Shown: in pieces, positions 18,470-28,920 of the stretch | Layout of the letters: each line of letters opens with the position of its first letter | Numbering within the stretch: position 1 is the first letter of the stretch | Assembly (NCBI GenBank): GCA_003116975.1 | Contig: BGKB01000042.1 | Coordinates: 331,139-395,138, forward strand | Direction: 5' to 3' | Source of the DNA: Aurantiochytrium sp. KH105 | Taxonomy: Eukaryota > Sar > Bigyra > Thraustochytrida > Thraustochytriidae | DNA: 64,000 nt | Notes under the pieces: generated by a model | The model's database searches: none | What the model was told of the DNA's origin: nothing | The model's input: only the letters and a program-made list of their open reading frames with translations | Position numbers and translations under genes: made by a program

Positions 18470-18841
18470 GCAACAACGAATATTACCCAGATACCCCTGC
18501 TTTGTGATGGTTGTTCGATCGATGAAGTATTGATCTCTGCACACGACAAGTGCCTTGAGGAAAAGTGGACGGCTTCTGCTCTTGAGGGCACAACGGTTGT
18601 CTCACGCTGCGTGAAAAAAGGTCATTCGAGCTTGCCTTTTCTTCGAGTCGGGCGGGCTCAACACTTCATTTGACTTGCTCCATTCCCCGGATATATACAA
18701 TGACTCGCGCTCTGTCATGTCACTCTTGACCGACCTGACAGGGACAACACAATCACTCACCATGTCTGCCATGTAAATCTCTTTCTTCTTGCGTGCATCA
18801 AACTACTTCTTTTACAACCTATCTTGTTGATCATCCTTCCA
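18470..18841. other. Short convergent 3' spacer
   Basis: This holds the 3' sides of P2 and the PGAP1-like gene. No open frame or RNA gene is supported. Confidence 0.5.
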
Positions 18842-21823
18842 TCAAAGAGAGTCTCTCTTTTTTGCTGCTGTGCGCGGCACAAGCTTGCGCTCCGTGCGCT
18901 CCGTTGCGCCACCATCCCACCGCATTACAAGGCAGCTCACCGCCACCGCAGCCGACAAAATCTGAATGACAAATACATGTGCCGGATCTAAAAGGAGCGC
19001 AGCGGCAGCCAACGCACCAAGCACGGCGCGGAACATCGAGCTCTCCGGGAAAACGTGCACAGCAGATCGCACTCTCTGATGCAGCTCGCACACCAACGAG
19101 CTTCCGTCCGCGCTCGTCGATGACGCCGTTTCGATAAGAGGAACTGCGTCCGGCGAAAGCTCACGCGACAACCCTTCGTCGTGCAAGTCATCCACTTGAA
19201 CGGCGTCACCATCGCCAAAGTTGACCATGCGAAATGATGATTCTCGGATGTAGGTCGAGTCATCGAATTCCAATGCGCCATCGGCCCGCTCGGACCCGCT
19301 GACCAAACAGTCGCCTGCTCCAGTCGTCGTGGTCTGCTTTCGATTTGCGCCCTTTTTCTTGCCTTGTTTGTGACTCTTGCTCGTAGACGACGTTTCACCA
19401 TCATTGGAATCTTTGCCTACGTCATCCTGCTCGCTCTCGGTCTGAGTAGAAAAGTCAAAGGTCTCGCCCGCTTCCTCGGCGGGAGTCGGAGGTGGAGACG
19501 TTGGCACGCGCACATACTTGTACTGCGAATCGAGAACCTTTTCAGGAGCAGCATACGTCGGGAAAAAGAGGAGCGAATAGAGATGCACTGTGACAGGAAA
19601 GAGCATCGCGATGGTCGCGGCGAACAGAAAGGTGGCCCACGGCGTCAGGCGAGGGTCTTCAGCCGCGCGCAAGCTCTCAAGCGAAATTTGCTCGGGTAAA
19701 ACGTCGTCAAGAACGGCGTGGTACACGCCGCGAGCCTGCTGCATCGTCTCGACGGGAAAATGGTCTCCAAAACCAAGCTCAGGCCGAAAGAGAAGCATGG
19801 CGCAGTACGCGGCAGGACAGCCACTCACCACAACGGCAGGGACGTATGCGAGAGAAAAGAGCGCCTGCAAATGTTGTGCATTCACAAGACCCTCATACTT
19901 GTGCAACTCGCGGGCGCTTCCTAAATTGGCGAGGAGGAGTATCGCAGTGTATCCCACGAACCAAAGCAAGGCGACCGCGAGCCACTCGCCGCCCACAGGG
20001 AGCCATCGGTTTCCGTAGTAGATTTTAGCCGTCAAAATGCTCGCACCCAAAAGCTGTGGGGCCCAGACCACGATCATGCGAGACCAGCGAAAGAAGATTT
20101 GAGCGAAAAGCAGCATAAGCCCAGCGAGACCAGCACCGCTTGAAAAGGAAATACACATAACGCGTAAATCGAGCGGGCGTGCAGCAGCGGGACTCACGAG
20201 CGCAGCCCCAACAGCTGCCAGAGCGGCTACCAGGATGGCGACTTCTTTTGTTGGCATTCCTGCCATTGCCAAAACGAGGAGGACCATGCTAGCAAACATG
20301 CCTGGTAAGACACACACGACATATTTACGTGCCATCACGTCAACCCAAAAGTCGCCAAAGTCGCCGCCAGGTGGACCAAGAGCCTTGGCCTCCTCCTTGC
20401 TGTAGCCAACGCGGGGAATGCGCTTGCCTTTTAGGCCAGGCGAGTGGAGCACTGCTGCGGGCTCACCCTCGAGAGCCTCGACGACATGGTTCGCAAGCCG
20501 TTTCACTACCTCATTGCACCAGAGAATTGCAAGGTGATCCGTGGACAGCTTGACGTCCGGAAGCGCGCTCGTCAACGTTGAGGCGCTCCGCGGATATTGC
20601 TTCCTGTCCAGTTGCGCCAGACCGCCAGGCATGAGGGCATCGCGGTAGCCTCCGGCAAGTGACAAGTAGACGCGCGAGTCATCTTGCGCAGAACTTAGGC
20701 CGCTGTACAGATCCCACATCATCATATCTACGCCCACTACTGGTTCTCGGTTCGGCGTACTCAACGTGTAAAGGGCGATGAAGCGAACGGCGACCTCCTG
20801 CTTCACGAGAGCCTCCTCATTCTCATTAGCCTCAGAATTCACCTCCCTTTCAATGTCTCCTGAGGCCTTGGCGTCGAGGTTTTCCGACTCTGTGGCATTG
20901 GGCTCATCCGAAACTTCGACAGCGGTGCTTTCCAGATTTTTGGCAACGAGCGTTTCCCCTGGTTCGTCAGCATCGGGCACTTCGCTTCGATCATTGGTAT
21001 CAAGGCCTTCCGAGACTTTCTCGATCATGATCTCCTCCGATTCTTTGATAATAACGGGGTCTGCGTTCGCCTTGGCTAAAGTGCCATCCCTTGCTTCTGC
21101 GTCCGCAGCATAATCCTGCTGGGCCGCTTGTGTGTCGTTGAAAGTATGAGGAATAACAGAATCTGAATCACCCGCCTCTAATACCTTGTCTGCTGAGGCA
21201 TGCGCCGAAGACGAGGCGTTCTCTGGCGTAATGATCCGAAAAAGAGCAGGATCAGCATCATCGGCAGCGGCCAGGACCATGCGCGACACAACTCCTCCCA
21301 TGGAGTGCGCAAAGAGTACGACTTCGGGCTGGTTATGAGCTTCGCCAATGACGCGCAGTGCATCTTTAAGAAACTCAGCCTGGTCCTCGAGAAAGAGGCC
21401 GCTGAGCGCACTGGGCTCCTCCGCAAAGTCGAGGGTGTAAATGGCGATGGCAGTGCGCGCTTGGCCTCGTGCCTGGAGTGCATCCATGACTTCCTTGCCG
21501 ATGGAACGAACTTGGCCGCCGGATCCTGCGCTCCCTGGAACAAAGACGAGCACTTTTGGTGGTCTTTCGTCGCGCTCTGTCTCATTGAGCTCCTTGTGCG
21601 CGTACTGCATCAAGCGATATTTGAAGGCGAGCCGAGACTGGTTCACCATGGGCACGGTGTAGTAGTTTGGCCACATGTACGTCATTGTGCACGCATTCTC
21701 CTTTGCAGGGACTTTGACGGCCAAGTGAACGCCACCGAGGAGTATGCCAGCCAAACAGGCCGCGCACACGCTCCAAACCGTCGCCAGGAGCGCAAGGCGC
21801 CACCTGGACACGTTCGCGCTCAT
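18842..21823 (-). CDS. PGAP1/Bst1-like GPI inositol-deacylase
   Basis: This ER membrane protein is predicted to remove the inositol-linked acyl chain from GPI anchors, a step needed for ER exit of GPI-anchored proteins. The 993 residues begin with an uncleaved N-terminal membrane segment (about 8-33). A lumenal alpha/beta-hydrolase domain follows; its nucleophile S174 sits in the AHSMGG motif, preceded by VLVFVPGSAGSGGQVRSI. Its strand order resumes at about 344 (VRFIALYTLSTPNREP), with a histidine candidate in STDHLAILW. Between them, about 197-343, is a ~150-residue acidic, low-complexity insertion unusual for the family. About eight further membrane segments occupy 500-980, with a hydrophilic loop near 790-920. 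Length agrees with yeast Bst1 and human PGAP1 (about 920-1030). The start has A at -3. Confidence 0.85.
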   Translation of the reverse strand: MSANVSRWRLALLATVWSVCAACLAGILLGGVHLAVKVPAKENACTMTYMWPNYYTVPMVNQSRLAFKYRLMQYAHKELNETERDERPPKVLVFVPGSAGSGGQVRSIGKEVMDALQARGQARTAIAIYTLDFAEEPSALSGLFLEDQAEFLKDALRVIGEAHNQPEVVLFAHSMGGVVSRMVLAAADDADPALFRIITPENASSSAHASADKVLEAGDSDSVIPHTFNDTQAAQQDYAADAEARDGTLAKANADPVIIKESEEIMIEKVSEGLDTNDRSEVPDADEPGETLVAKNLESTAVEVSDEPNATESENLDAKASGDIEREVNSEANENEEALVKQEVAVRFIALYTLSTPNREPVVGVDMMMWDLYSGLSSAQDDSRVYLSLAGGYRDALMPGGLAQLDRKQYPRSASTLTSALPDVKLSTDHLAILWCNEVVKRLANHVVEALEGEPAAVLHSPGLKGKRIPRVGYSKEEAKALGPPGGDFGDFWVDVMARKYVVCVLPGMFASMVLLVLAMAGMPTKEVAILVAALAAVGAALVSPAAARPLDLRVMCISFSSGAGLAGLMLLFAQIFFRWSRMIVVWAPQLLGASILTAKIYYGNRWLPVGGEWLAVALLWFVGYTAILLLANLGSARELHKYEGLVNAQHLQALFSLAYVPAVVVSGCPAAYCAMLLFRPELGFGDHFPVETMQQARGVYHAVLDDVLPEQISLESLRAAEDPRLTPWATFLFAATIAMLFPVTVHLYSLLFFPTYAAPEKVLDSQYKYVRVPTSPPPTPAEEAGETFDFSTQTESEQDDVGKDSNDGETSSTSKSHKQGKKKGANRKQTTTTGAGDCLVSGSERADGALEFDDSTYIRESSFRMVNFGDGDAVQVDDLHDEGLSRELSPDAVPLIETASSTSADGSSLVCELHQRVRSAVHVFPESSMFRAVLGALAAAALLLDPAHVFVIQILSAAVAVSCLVMRWDGGATERTERKLVPRTAAKKRDSL

Positions 21824-24800
21824 GATCTATGTCGATCGTTGTGCGGTTTTTTTTAGACTCACGCTCACGCTTGCGCGCTGCGCGCGGGCGCTGCGCAATT
21901 GGATGAGTGAAGACTGGGAGCTGCTGCGAGTCCTTGAGCCCTCCGGCCAAGGCGAACAGACAGTTTATGGGGCTGGAGTGGACTCGTGAGCTGGCATTCA
22001 TTTTCTCTTGCGCAAATTATTGTCAACATGAATGTAAACATCAGACGGGGTGATTCTCATATAGTCACTGCACTGGGAGGCAGATTGGTGCTGGGCCGAA
22101 CGACAAGGGTGTCAAATAAATATCATATTTATAAATTTCTAAAGCCGACACCTCGTTTCTTGAAAAAGGTTACATGAAAAGACGACGATTTGCAGCTTTA
22201 CATTTCCTCATGAGGAAGCAGTATACATGCACAATTCGCGCTCGCAAGTCGGAAAGCGGCACCCACCAACGAGGAAGCTCGTCATAACATAGTATGATGA
22301 GGCGGCTTTGCGCGGGTCTGATGACCTTGTTCAAGCCCGAGGACATGGTGAGGGCAAAGGCAGGGGCAGAGTCATGCGAGGGCACGACGATCTCATTGGC
22401 ATCCATCATAGTTGGCCCTAAATTTATGCACGTCGCATAACTTCGACCTCACGTTTGCAAGCTTCGCCTTGACCTGCTTTTTCTAAATTTGGGACGTTCG
22501 TTGGCCTAAATCCATTTTGCAAAGCCTTAAAGGTATCAGATTCTGCTTTGGGCTTTTGTCTGAGTCTGCGAGCGTAAGGAGTTGTATTTCACCAGCAAAT
22601 CCGGCATTCATGCCAGTGCGACCCTTTCTTACGGTTGACCTCTTCTCAATGGGTGTTCTAGCAAGTCATTCATCTCCTGCCACCTCTGCTACCTTTACGG
22701 CTGGTCTGCTTGCTATCGCGTCTTGTGCTAGGTACCGAGCTGCCCAATGAACGATGAGCTTGATGGTTTTCTTCAGAGGAAGACGCAAAGGAGCTGGGCG
22801 TTCCTCTCGACCTCTGTGCGCCTCGCGCCTCGCTCTATCTTGTTCAACGAGGTTTCCAAATCCGATGTCGAGGAGCTCCTTGATGTAAAAACCTTTTGAC
22901 GAATGGAAACTTGCGCACAGGCCCCTTTGTTTATTAGCTGGGCAGCTTTTCTTGGTCGCATGCGTTTGTCATGGAGTCTGTGCAAGTCTCAAACTAGCTT
23001 TAATCTTGTCCGAAGATAGCCGCGTCTGGCATATTTGACCGTTCCGAAGGCGTGTGGACTTCGGGCCACTTCGAGCGATCTAGTTGAAAAACTTTAAAGT
23101 CTAACCTCAAGTCCGATTGTCATTGACCTTGTCCTCATGCGTGTTGACCTGCCGCCATGAACTATTGTATGAGATAAAGACAACGCGATCTGCATGCGGG
23201 AAGGCTGCCGAATCCTTGGCTTCTTTAGCGATTTGCCAAAAATAAAAATAAAAAAGAACGACAGCAGCATGCAGGCAATGTGGACGAATGAAAAGGTAGG
23301 GTCTTTTTCCGACGGTCTTCTTCTTACACGGTCACCCACCTCCCACACGCAGCTGCTACTGCTGCGCGCGCACATACACAAAGAGAAAGAAGGAGTCGAA
23401 AATCTCTGTTACTCATCGGTGAATGTGTGCGGCGACGGTGCAGTGCCGGAGCCGATTGCCAGTCAGCTTCCTCGGCAGCGGCAGCGGCCGTCAGACGGAA
23501 GAACTTCGCAGGCCGTCGACACTCCATTGCTAACAACTATTCAATGGGAGAGGGAGGAAGGGAAGGAGGGCACTAGGGATCAGTAGCTTTTCTACTAGCT
23601 CACTCACGCAATGAACGGCCGGCCACCTCGACACTGCTGTAGCAGCTCACTGCCAATGCCGCTGCAACTAACAGCAACCACAGCACTGTTTGAGGGGCCC
23701 GCACAGTGGCAGGGCCAGCACAGCGGCAGGGCCGCTCCGGCGATCAACGTGATCTCGCGCAGACACCTCGCCCCCGCGCCGCCATTCACTTGCTCGGCTC
23801 GCGAATCACGTGACTGGCAAGCGAGACAGGTCTCCTCCACCATGTTAGTTAATACTCTAGGTCTACCGCTTCTGAATCGCGGGAATCGCGGGCCGAGCGC
23901 GGCCGAACGCGGCGACGATGTCGCCGTGACCCCGGGCCGTCCGAAGGGGTCATATACGAGGAGGAGCGGCGTGCGCAACCAAGACTGCAAGACCGCAAGT
24001 CTGCAAGACCTCGAGCAGGCAAGCAACACACAGATCGCAGGCGGGCGGACGCCAAGCCAGCCAGCCGGCCTGCCCGCCAGGTAGCCCTCCAGGCAGCCTG
24101 GTGAGTGTGTGTATCCGTCCAGCGGGGCGCCCAAGAGAAGCGGCGGTAGCCGATGCCGAGACCGATCAGCACCAGTGACACGCGACGCAGGTCGAGCGCC
24201 ACCTCTTATCTCCGTAGTGGCTACTTCCTCCCCACAAAACATTCCACGCAGCCGCGAGCCCCCGCACTGCGCGCGGCTTCTTCGTCGCGACGTCTCGACT
24301 TCTGGCCTCCCCAGTCTCGTCTCGCCGCACGCAAGACGGAGCGCTCGCGGCTCCAGCGCAGACCTCGGAGCGAATTCGCAAGGCTCTCTCCAACGCCGAG
24401 GCCGCCGCGGTGGCGGGGATCGCGAAGGTGGATGTCGGCAGCGTCGCGCGCCGCGGGGCTGCCGCGGCCGCCCCGCTAGGCCGCGGCTAGCGACTGCTAC
24501 CCTTCCAGCTGCAGAGAGCACAGCGCCGCTTCTGCCTCCTGCACGCGCTGCGCATCTCGTCACGGGCCGAGGGTTCTTGCACGCACTGACAGGCAGACCC
24601 GCGAGCGAGGCGCCTCGCGCGCTGCCTGCCTGCGCGCGCTACGCTGCTGCCCGCCTGCGCCTGCGCCGCGCCGCAGACGCGGAACGGAGCTCGTCGAGGG
24701 TGAGCAAAGCGGCGGCAACGGAAATCTGGCGGCAGAAGGCAAGACAAAGCGCGGGCAAAAACCCTTGGAGCAGGCAGGCCGAAGGCGAGCTCACCGCGCC

Positions 24801-25068
24801 GCGGGTACGGTCTGCGTCGGGAGACGGGGGCGTTGGCGGCGGCAGAAGAGCGGCGGCGGAAGAGCGACAGCGACGGCGACGGCAAGGACGACGACGAGGA
24901 GGAGGGCGGGTGAAGATCGGGTGGCACGCTCGACAGTCGCGACTGACCGACTTCTTCTTCTTCTCCTCCTCGTGCTTCTAAACTCGGCCTGTGCAGACGC
25001 AGACGCGAGGCGCTGCGGCCCTAGCCCTCGCGTCCAGGCGGACTTTGTTGAAGAAACAGACGGCGATC
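21824..25068. other. 3.2-kb divergent spacer
   Basis: The longest gene-free stretch of the window. 21824-23590 is much less GC-rich than other divergent spacers and contains minus-strand coding-like pieces, listed separately. 23600-25068 becomes GC-rich and is presumably promoter and leader of the sulfatase gene. The 319-codon minus-strand frame at 23604-24563 is Arg/Pro/Ala-rich and lacks support. Confidence 0.5.
22170..23130 (-). pseudogene. Broken coding relic of unknown family
   Basis: On the minus strand, successive stretches have the amino-acid texture of real protein although most lack a usable start and they do not form one intact frame. Texture clues include well-spaced hydrophobic residues, Trp and Tyr in plausible places, and codon use unlike the flanking low-complexity frames. 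The last stretch (22170-22409) alone has an ATG and 79 codons. The family is not recognised; it could be an old host gene, an exon set of a fast-evolving gene, or a mobile-element remnant. It looks broken in a few places. This is weak evidence and needs a translated search. Confidence 0.3.
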
Positions 25069-27681
25069 ATGGTCAAGGTTAAAGTGCTGGCCATTGCTCT
25101 CGTGGCTGCCACAATTCTGCCCGAGGCACAAGGCCTTTGCAAGGGGAAGAAATGTGGCTTCATCGCCGAAGCAAATTGCCAGGGCTACGCCTCTCTCGAG
25201 GAGGCCGAAGCATTATGCGCGGAAAGCCACGGCACGCTGTGCTCGCTCTCAGACCTCAAAAGGCGAAAAATCGTGCGTAAAGAGGCACGGGAGTTTTCAT
25301 GCACTGACGAAGACGATGTCGACGTGTGGCCAGAGTACTTTTGGACTTCGAGCACATGCAAGCGACGCGGCGTCGCTGGACGCAAGATCTTTCGCCACGA
25401 GAGGAAAAAGGTCTCGTGCGAGACCGATGCGGAGGCCAGTCTAGGTATCGCTTGCTGTGGCGCCAAAGGCGAGCTTCAAGACAGCACCGAAGATGCGGAG
25501 GAGGAGGGCTCTGACGGAGAGGACGACGATTCGAACGAGAAAGAAGTCTCTGATGATGAAACGCAGTGCGCAGCCAAAGCGCAGGATGTGGCCGCCTGTC
25601 AAGCCGAACCACGGTGTGTCTTTTACTTTGCCAGATCCTCCAAGGACAATCTTCCATACGGATGCCACGCAGCCCAAACTTTTTGCGATTTTGAAACAGA
25701 GGCGCAATGTGCCTCGCGCTGTAACAATTGGCGATGCGAATGGTCCAAGAACAGTTGTCAGCAGAGACAAAACAGGTCGTATCCTGCCTTGACGTTCGAT
25801 GCTGATCTCGATGATGCCGAAAACACGCGATGCGCTGTTTTGGGCGTTGGCGAAAATACCCGCGAAGCTGGCGAGGCCTGCGAGACTGATTCGGGGTGCA
25901 AGTGGATGTGTGATCGCTGCCGCGCACGGCCGCGCGCCAACTCGACGAGCACGAGAAAACCTCATATCATCCTGAGTCTTGCTGACGATCTTGGATGGAA
26001 CGACATTGGCTACCAAAACAGTGCGATTGATACGCCTACGCTTAATGGGCTTGCTGCAGATGGCATCAAGCTGACCCGTCATTACCAGTACCGTTTTTGT
26101 TCGCCGTCTCGCTCCATGCTCTTGACAGGAATGTTTGCTTGGCGATACGGCCAGCAAACCGACATGAACATGAACCCATTCACTTCGCTCCGATGTGGCA
26201 TGCAACCGGAAATGACAATGCTTCCAGAGCTCCTTAAGACAGCAGGATACGCGACCCATATGGTTGGCAAATGGCATCTCGGACACTATCAGACTCGATT
26301 CATTCCAACAGAGCGCGGCTTCGATTCCTTTGTAGGCTACTTTGGTGGTGTGCAATCCATGACAGTCGATGGCGAGGAAATTTTCTCGTCGAATCGTTGC
26401 TCGTGTCCAGGCGAAGACAAACTTCGAACGTGTGCATGGGCCAAGTTCACGAATTGCGCCACCGCACGCGAACTTTTCAATGCCACAGCGGGGCAAGAGG
26501 TTACGCAGGTCCCGCGCGAGGCATACATTGATACCATCGACTACGCAGACTTGCTTTTTGCCGACGAGGCCGCCCGCATTATCGAAAATCACGATCTCAA
26601 CGCTGGACCGATGTTTCTCTTTACGTCGTGGGACTCGCCGCACAATCCGCACGAAGCCCCAGAACGTTTCATGGCCTCGAGCAAGATCGGCAACAGCACG
26701 TGTGCCTTGCGTACGCGACGCAAGCTCGCCGGCATGGTCAATGCGCTCGACACCGTCAATAAGGTCGTCTTGGACGCGCTTGAGGCACGAGGCATGTGGG
26801 ATGACACCCTTTTCATTTTCGCAAGCGACAATGGCGGCAACAATGAGGGCAAAGGCACCGACTATTGTCCCACGAGGTACGTTGACCAAAAGATTGGCAG
26901 CAATTACCCACTCCGCGGACAAAAGTTCACCTTTTGGGAAGGCGGCGTGCGCACCCATGCCTTTATAGCTGGAGGCGCGAATGTGCTTCCGCAGTCTGTG
27001 CGAGGAACGTCCTACGATGGCCTTGTGTCGTCAACAGATTGGTTTAAGACCATTCTCGACGCCGCTGGCCTTTCGCCGATGCGTGAGCAGGATGGTCTCG
27101 ATAGTAAAAGTCATTGGGCAGCGTTTACGTCTGGTGGGACCAATCCGCGTCACGATTTGCCCCTTCAAGTATGGGGGGATCGGGAGCGCTTCGTTTTTTA
27201 TGCTCAAGTGGACGGCAGCCTTCTCAAGTTCTTGCGCGGCTATCCTGGTTACTTGAATGGTATTGAATGGAAGCGGCTTTCCAAGGAGGCGCGTCGCGAG
27301 GACACGTGGGACTTTATTCATCTTCCTGAGGAACTCGATCTTGACGCGCATCCCGAGGCCGTCGCTTTGGGTGCGGCCCCGGCATTTCTCTGTGAGGACA
27401 CACCGTGCATCTTCAATCTTACTGCAGATCCGAGCGAGATCGTCAATCTCGGCGACGATGCCGGTCTTGTGTCGATGATGGAGTCTCTGCTAGAACCCTA
27501 TGTCGAGACAGAGCTCGCGTTCCAGCGTTCGGGGCTCTGCAGCATCGACGGAAAGTACCTGCTTTTTGACACACGAGCCATAACGCAGGCGCGTCAATGC
27601 GGCTGCTTTGCGCCTTGGCTTACGCGGGACCCCAACGCGGACCCCGAGTTACTGCCCTGCCCGGCCTTTTCGCCTCTTTGA
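25069..27681 (+). CDS. Secreted arylsulfatase (ARSB/I/J-like) with Cys-rich N-terminal region
   Basis: The enzyme is predicted to hydrolyse sulfate esters, most likely on sulfated polysaccharides, outside the cell or in the endomembrane system. The 870-residue protein starts with a signal peptide (MVKVKVLAIALVAATILPEAQG). About residues 23-300 form a Cys-rich region with an acidic linker near 142-165; it is not part of a typical sulfatase. The catalytic domain starts at about 303 with LSLADDLGWNDIGYQ (metal-binding aspartates). It contains C344-S-P-S-R at the sulfatase signature; this cysteine must be converted to formylglycine for activity. THMVGKWHLGHYQ and SDNGGNNEGKG follow. Activation would need a catalytically competent FGE, which the SUMF2-like protein in this window is not. 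Start is the first in-frame ATG (A at -3); no RBS concept applies. Confidence 0.88.
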   Translation: MVKVKVLAIALVAATILPEAQGLCKGKKCGFIAEANCQGYASLEEAEALCAESHGTLCSLSDLKRRKIVRKEAREFSCTDEDDVDVWPEYFWTSSTCKRRGVAGRKIFRHERKKVSCETDAEASLGIACCGAKGELQDSTEDAEEEGSDGEDDDSNEKEVSDDETQCAAKAQDVAACQAEPRCVFYFARSSKDNLPYGCHAAQTFCDFETEAQCASRCNNWRCEWSKNSCQQRQNRSYPALTFDADLDDAENTRCAVLGVGENTREAGEACETDSGCKWMCDRCRARPRANSTSTRKPHIILSLADDLGWNDIGYQNSAIDTPTLNGLAADGIKLTRHYQYRFCSPSRSMLLTGMFAWRYGQQTDMNMNPFTSLRCGMQPEMTMLPELLKTAGYATHMVGKWHLGHYQTRFIPTERGFDSFVGYFGGVQSMTVDGEEIFSSNRCSCPGEDKLRTCAWAKFTNCATARELFNATAGQEVTQVPREAYIDTIDYADLLFADEAARIIENHDLNAGPMFLFTSWDSPHNPHEAPERFMASSKIGNSTCALRTRRKLAGMVNALDTVNKVVLDALEARGMWDDTLFIFASDNGGNNEGKGTDYCPTRYVDQKIGSNYPLRGQKFTFWEGGVRTHAFIAGGANVLPQSVRGTSYDGLVSSTDWFKTILDAAGLSPMREQDGLDSKSHWAAFTSGGTNPRHDLPLQVWGDRERFVFYAQVDGSLLKFLRGYPGYLNGIEWKRLSKEARREDTWDFIHLPEELDLDAHPEAVALGAAPAFLCEDTPCIFNLTADPSEIVNLGDDAGLVSMMESLLEPYVETELAFQRSGLCSIDGKYLLFDTRAITQARQCGCFAPWLTRDPNADPELLPCPAFSPL

Positions 27682-28670
27682 ACTCGGACCACCCTTTCGT
27701 TGCCCCTGACCCCCTGAATGAATTCATTGATCTCGTACAAGTACTTTTACATTTGCATTGTTTAGCCTATTAGGCCTACTACCACCCCCTCGGATCGCGT
27801 GGGCGATCGTATGCATGGTTCGCGTCCACTTCATGTTGCTCTCGACTGCCGTTGACAAGGTATGACCACTGCAGCATAAACAAAGGCCCGCACGTCACAC
27901 ACAGCCTGATTGATCCCCGTGTGACGAGCGGCAAGGTGAGGGTTTCGCTGGTTGTTGCATTGACGCTAGGTCGGATTTCCGCACACCGCGCCCATCGTGG
28001 CGGAGCGGGCGATGCGAGCGTCAGCCGCTCAGCGGGCGCGTTCGGCGGCGCGGCCGACTTTCCGCATCGAACCGAGGCCCCTCCGTCCCTGCGCAACCCC
28101 AAATCTGCGCAACCCCAATGGGGCGCTGCGCGCGTTGAAGTTGAGAGCGGCATGGTGGCGACCGGTGCGACGCTGGCAGGCGGCGAGAAGGTCGCCGCGC
28201 GGGGGGAGGGCGCGCTTGCGCCTCCGCTGGTCGCCCCGCGGCGTGTGCCTCCGCGCGAGGTCGCGCTCTTCACGGCGCGCTGCGCTGCTGCGCTGGGACG
28301 CACGCCGCCTTGGGCCTCTTTTTCTTTTTCTTTTTTTTCTTTACACACCACACGCCGCTCGTTCATTTGTTCGTTCATCTCCGAACATCTCGTTCTTCTC
28401 CAAACATCGACGAACCAACCCAGCCCTCCTCGCGCCGCTGCCGCCGGCAGCCCCGCGCAGCGGCAGCTGCAGCTGCAGCTCGCCGCGCTGCTGCTACGGC
28501 CTCAACAAGCTCATGCTCGCGCGACAAGTCCAAGACGCCGCCGGCGCACGGTGCGCCCTCGTTCTTCCCTTCTCTCCTTCTTTCTTTCTTCCCTTCTTTC
28601 CTTCTTTCTTTCCTTCTTTCTTCTTTCGGCGCGAAGAGTCGGCGAGGGCGGTCGCGGAGCTTCCCGAGGA

Positions 28671-28713
<43 letters not shown>

Positions 28714-28920
28714 GAAGAGGAGAGTCGCGGCGGCGGAGGCGCTTCGCAAAAGCCAAGAAGGTCGAACTCGCAGGCGACGAACTCGCAAGAGACGAACTCG
28801 CAAGGCGTGGCGGCAAACCCGCAACGCAACGCAACGCAACGCAAGGCGACGGCGAGAAGAGCGGAGCAGGGGCCGCAGCAGGAGCGCAAGCGGGACCGCG
28901 AAGGGGACGCCGGCGGGACC
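27682..28920. other. Promoter and leader of the four-TM gene
   Basis: Between two plus-strand genes. The first ~300 bp are the sulfatase 3' side. The rest becomes GC-rich and contains a pyrimidine tract (28563-28627), a (GAAA)n tract (28669-28714) and a short CAACG pentamer run (28817-28840). Frames reading through the repeats are open but not convincing as protein. Confidence 0.5.
28563..28714. repeat. (CTTT)-rich tract followed by (GAAA)n, potential hairpin
   Basis: A 65-base C/T tract made mostly of CTTT and CCTT units is followed after ~41 bases by eleven perfect GAAA units. The two tracts are reverse-complementary in register over long stretches, so a stem is possible in DNA or transcript. 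It lies about 200 bp upstream of the four-TM protein's ATG. Confidence 0.75.

Noticed and set aside
23604-24563. 319-codon minus-strand frame
   Set aside because: Composition-driven Arg/Pro/Ser sequence in a promoter region with no motifs.
25441-26958. A 505-codon minus-strand frame opposite the sulfatase
   Set aside because: Shadow of the sulfatase; the plus strand has catalytic motifs and a signal peptide.
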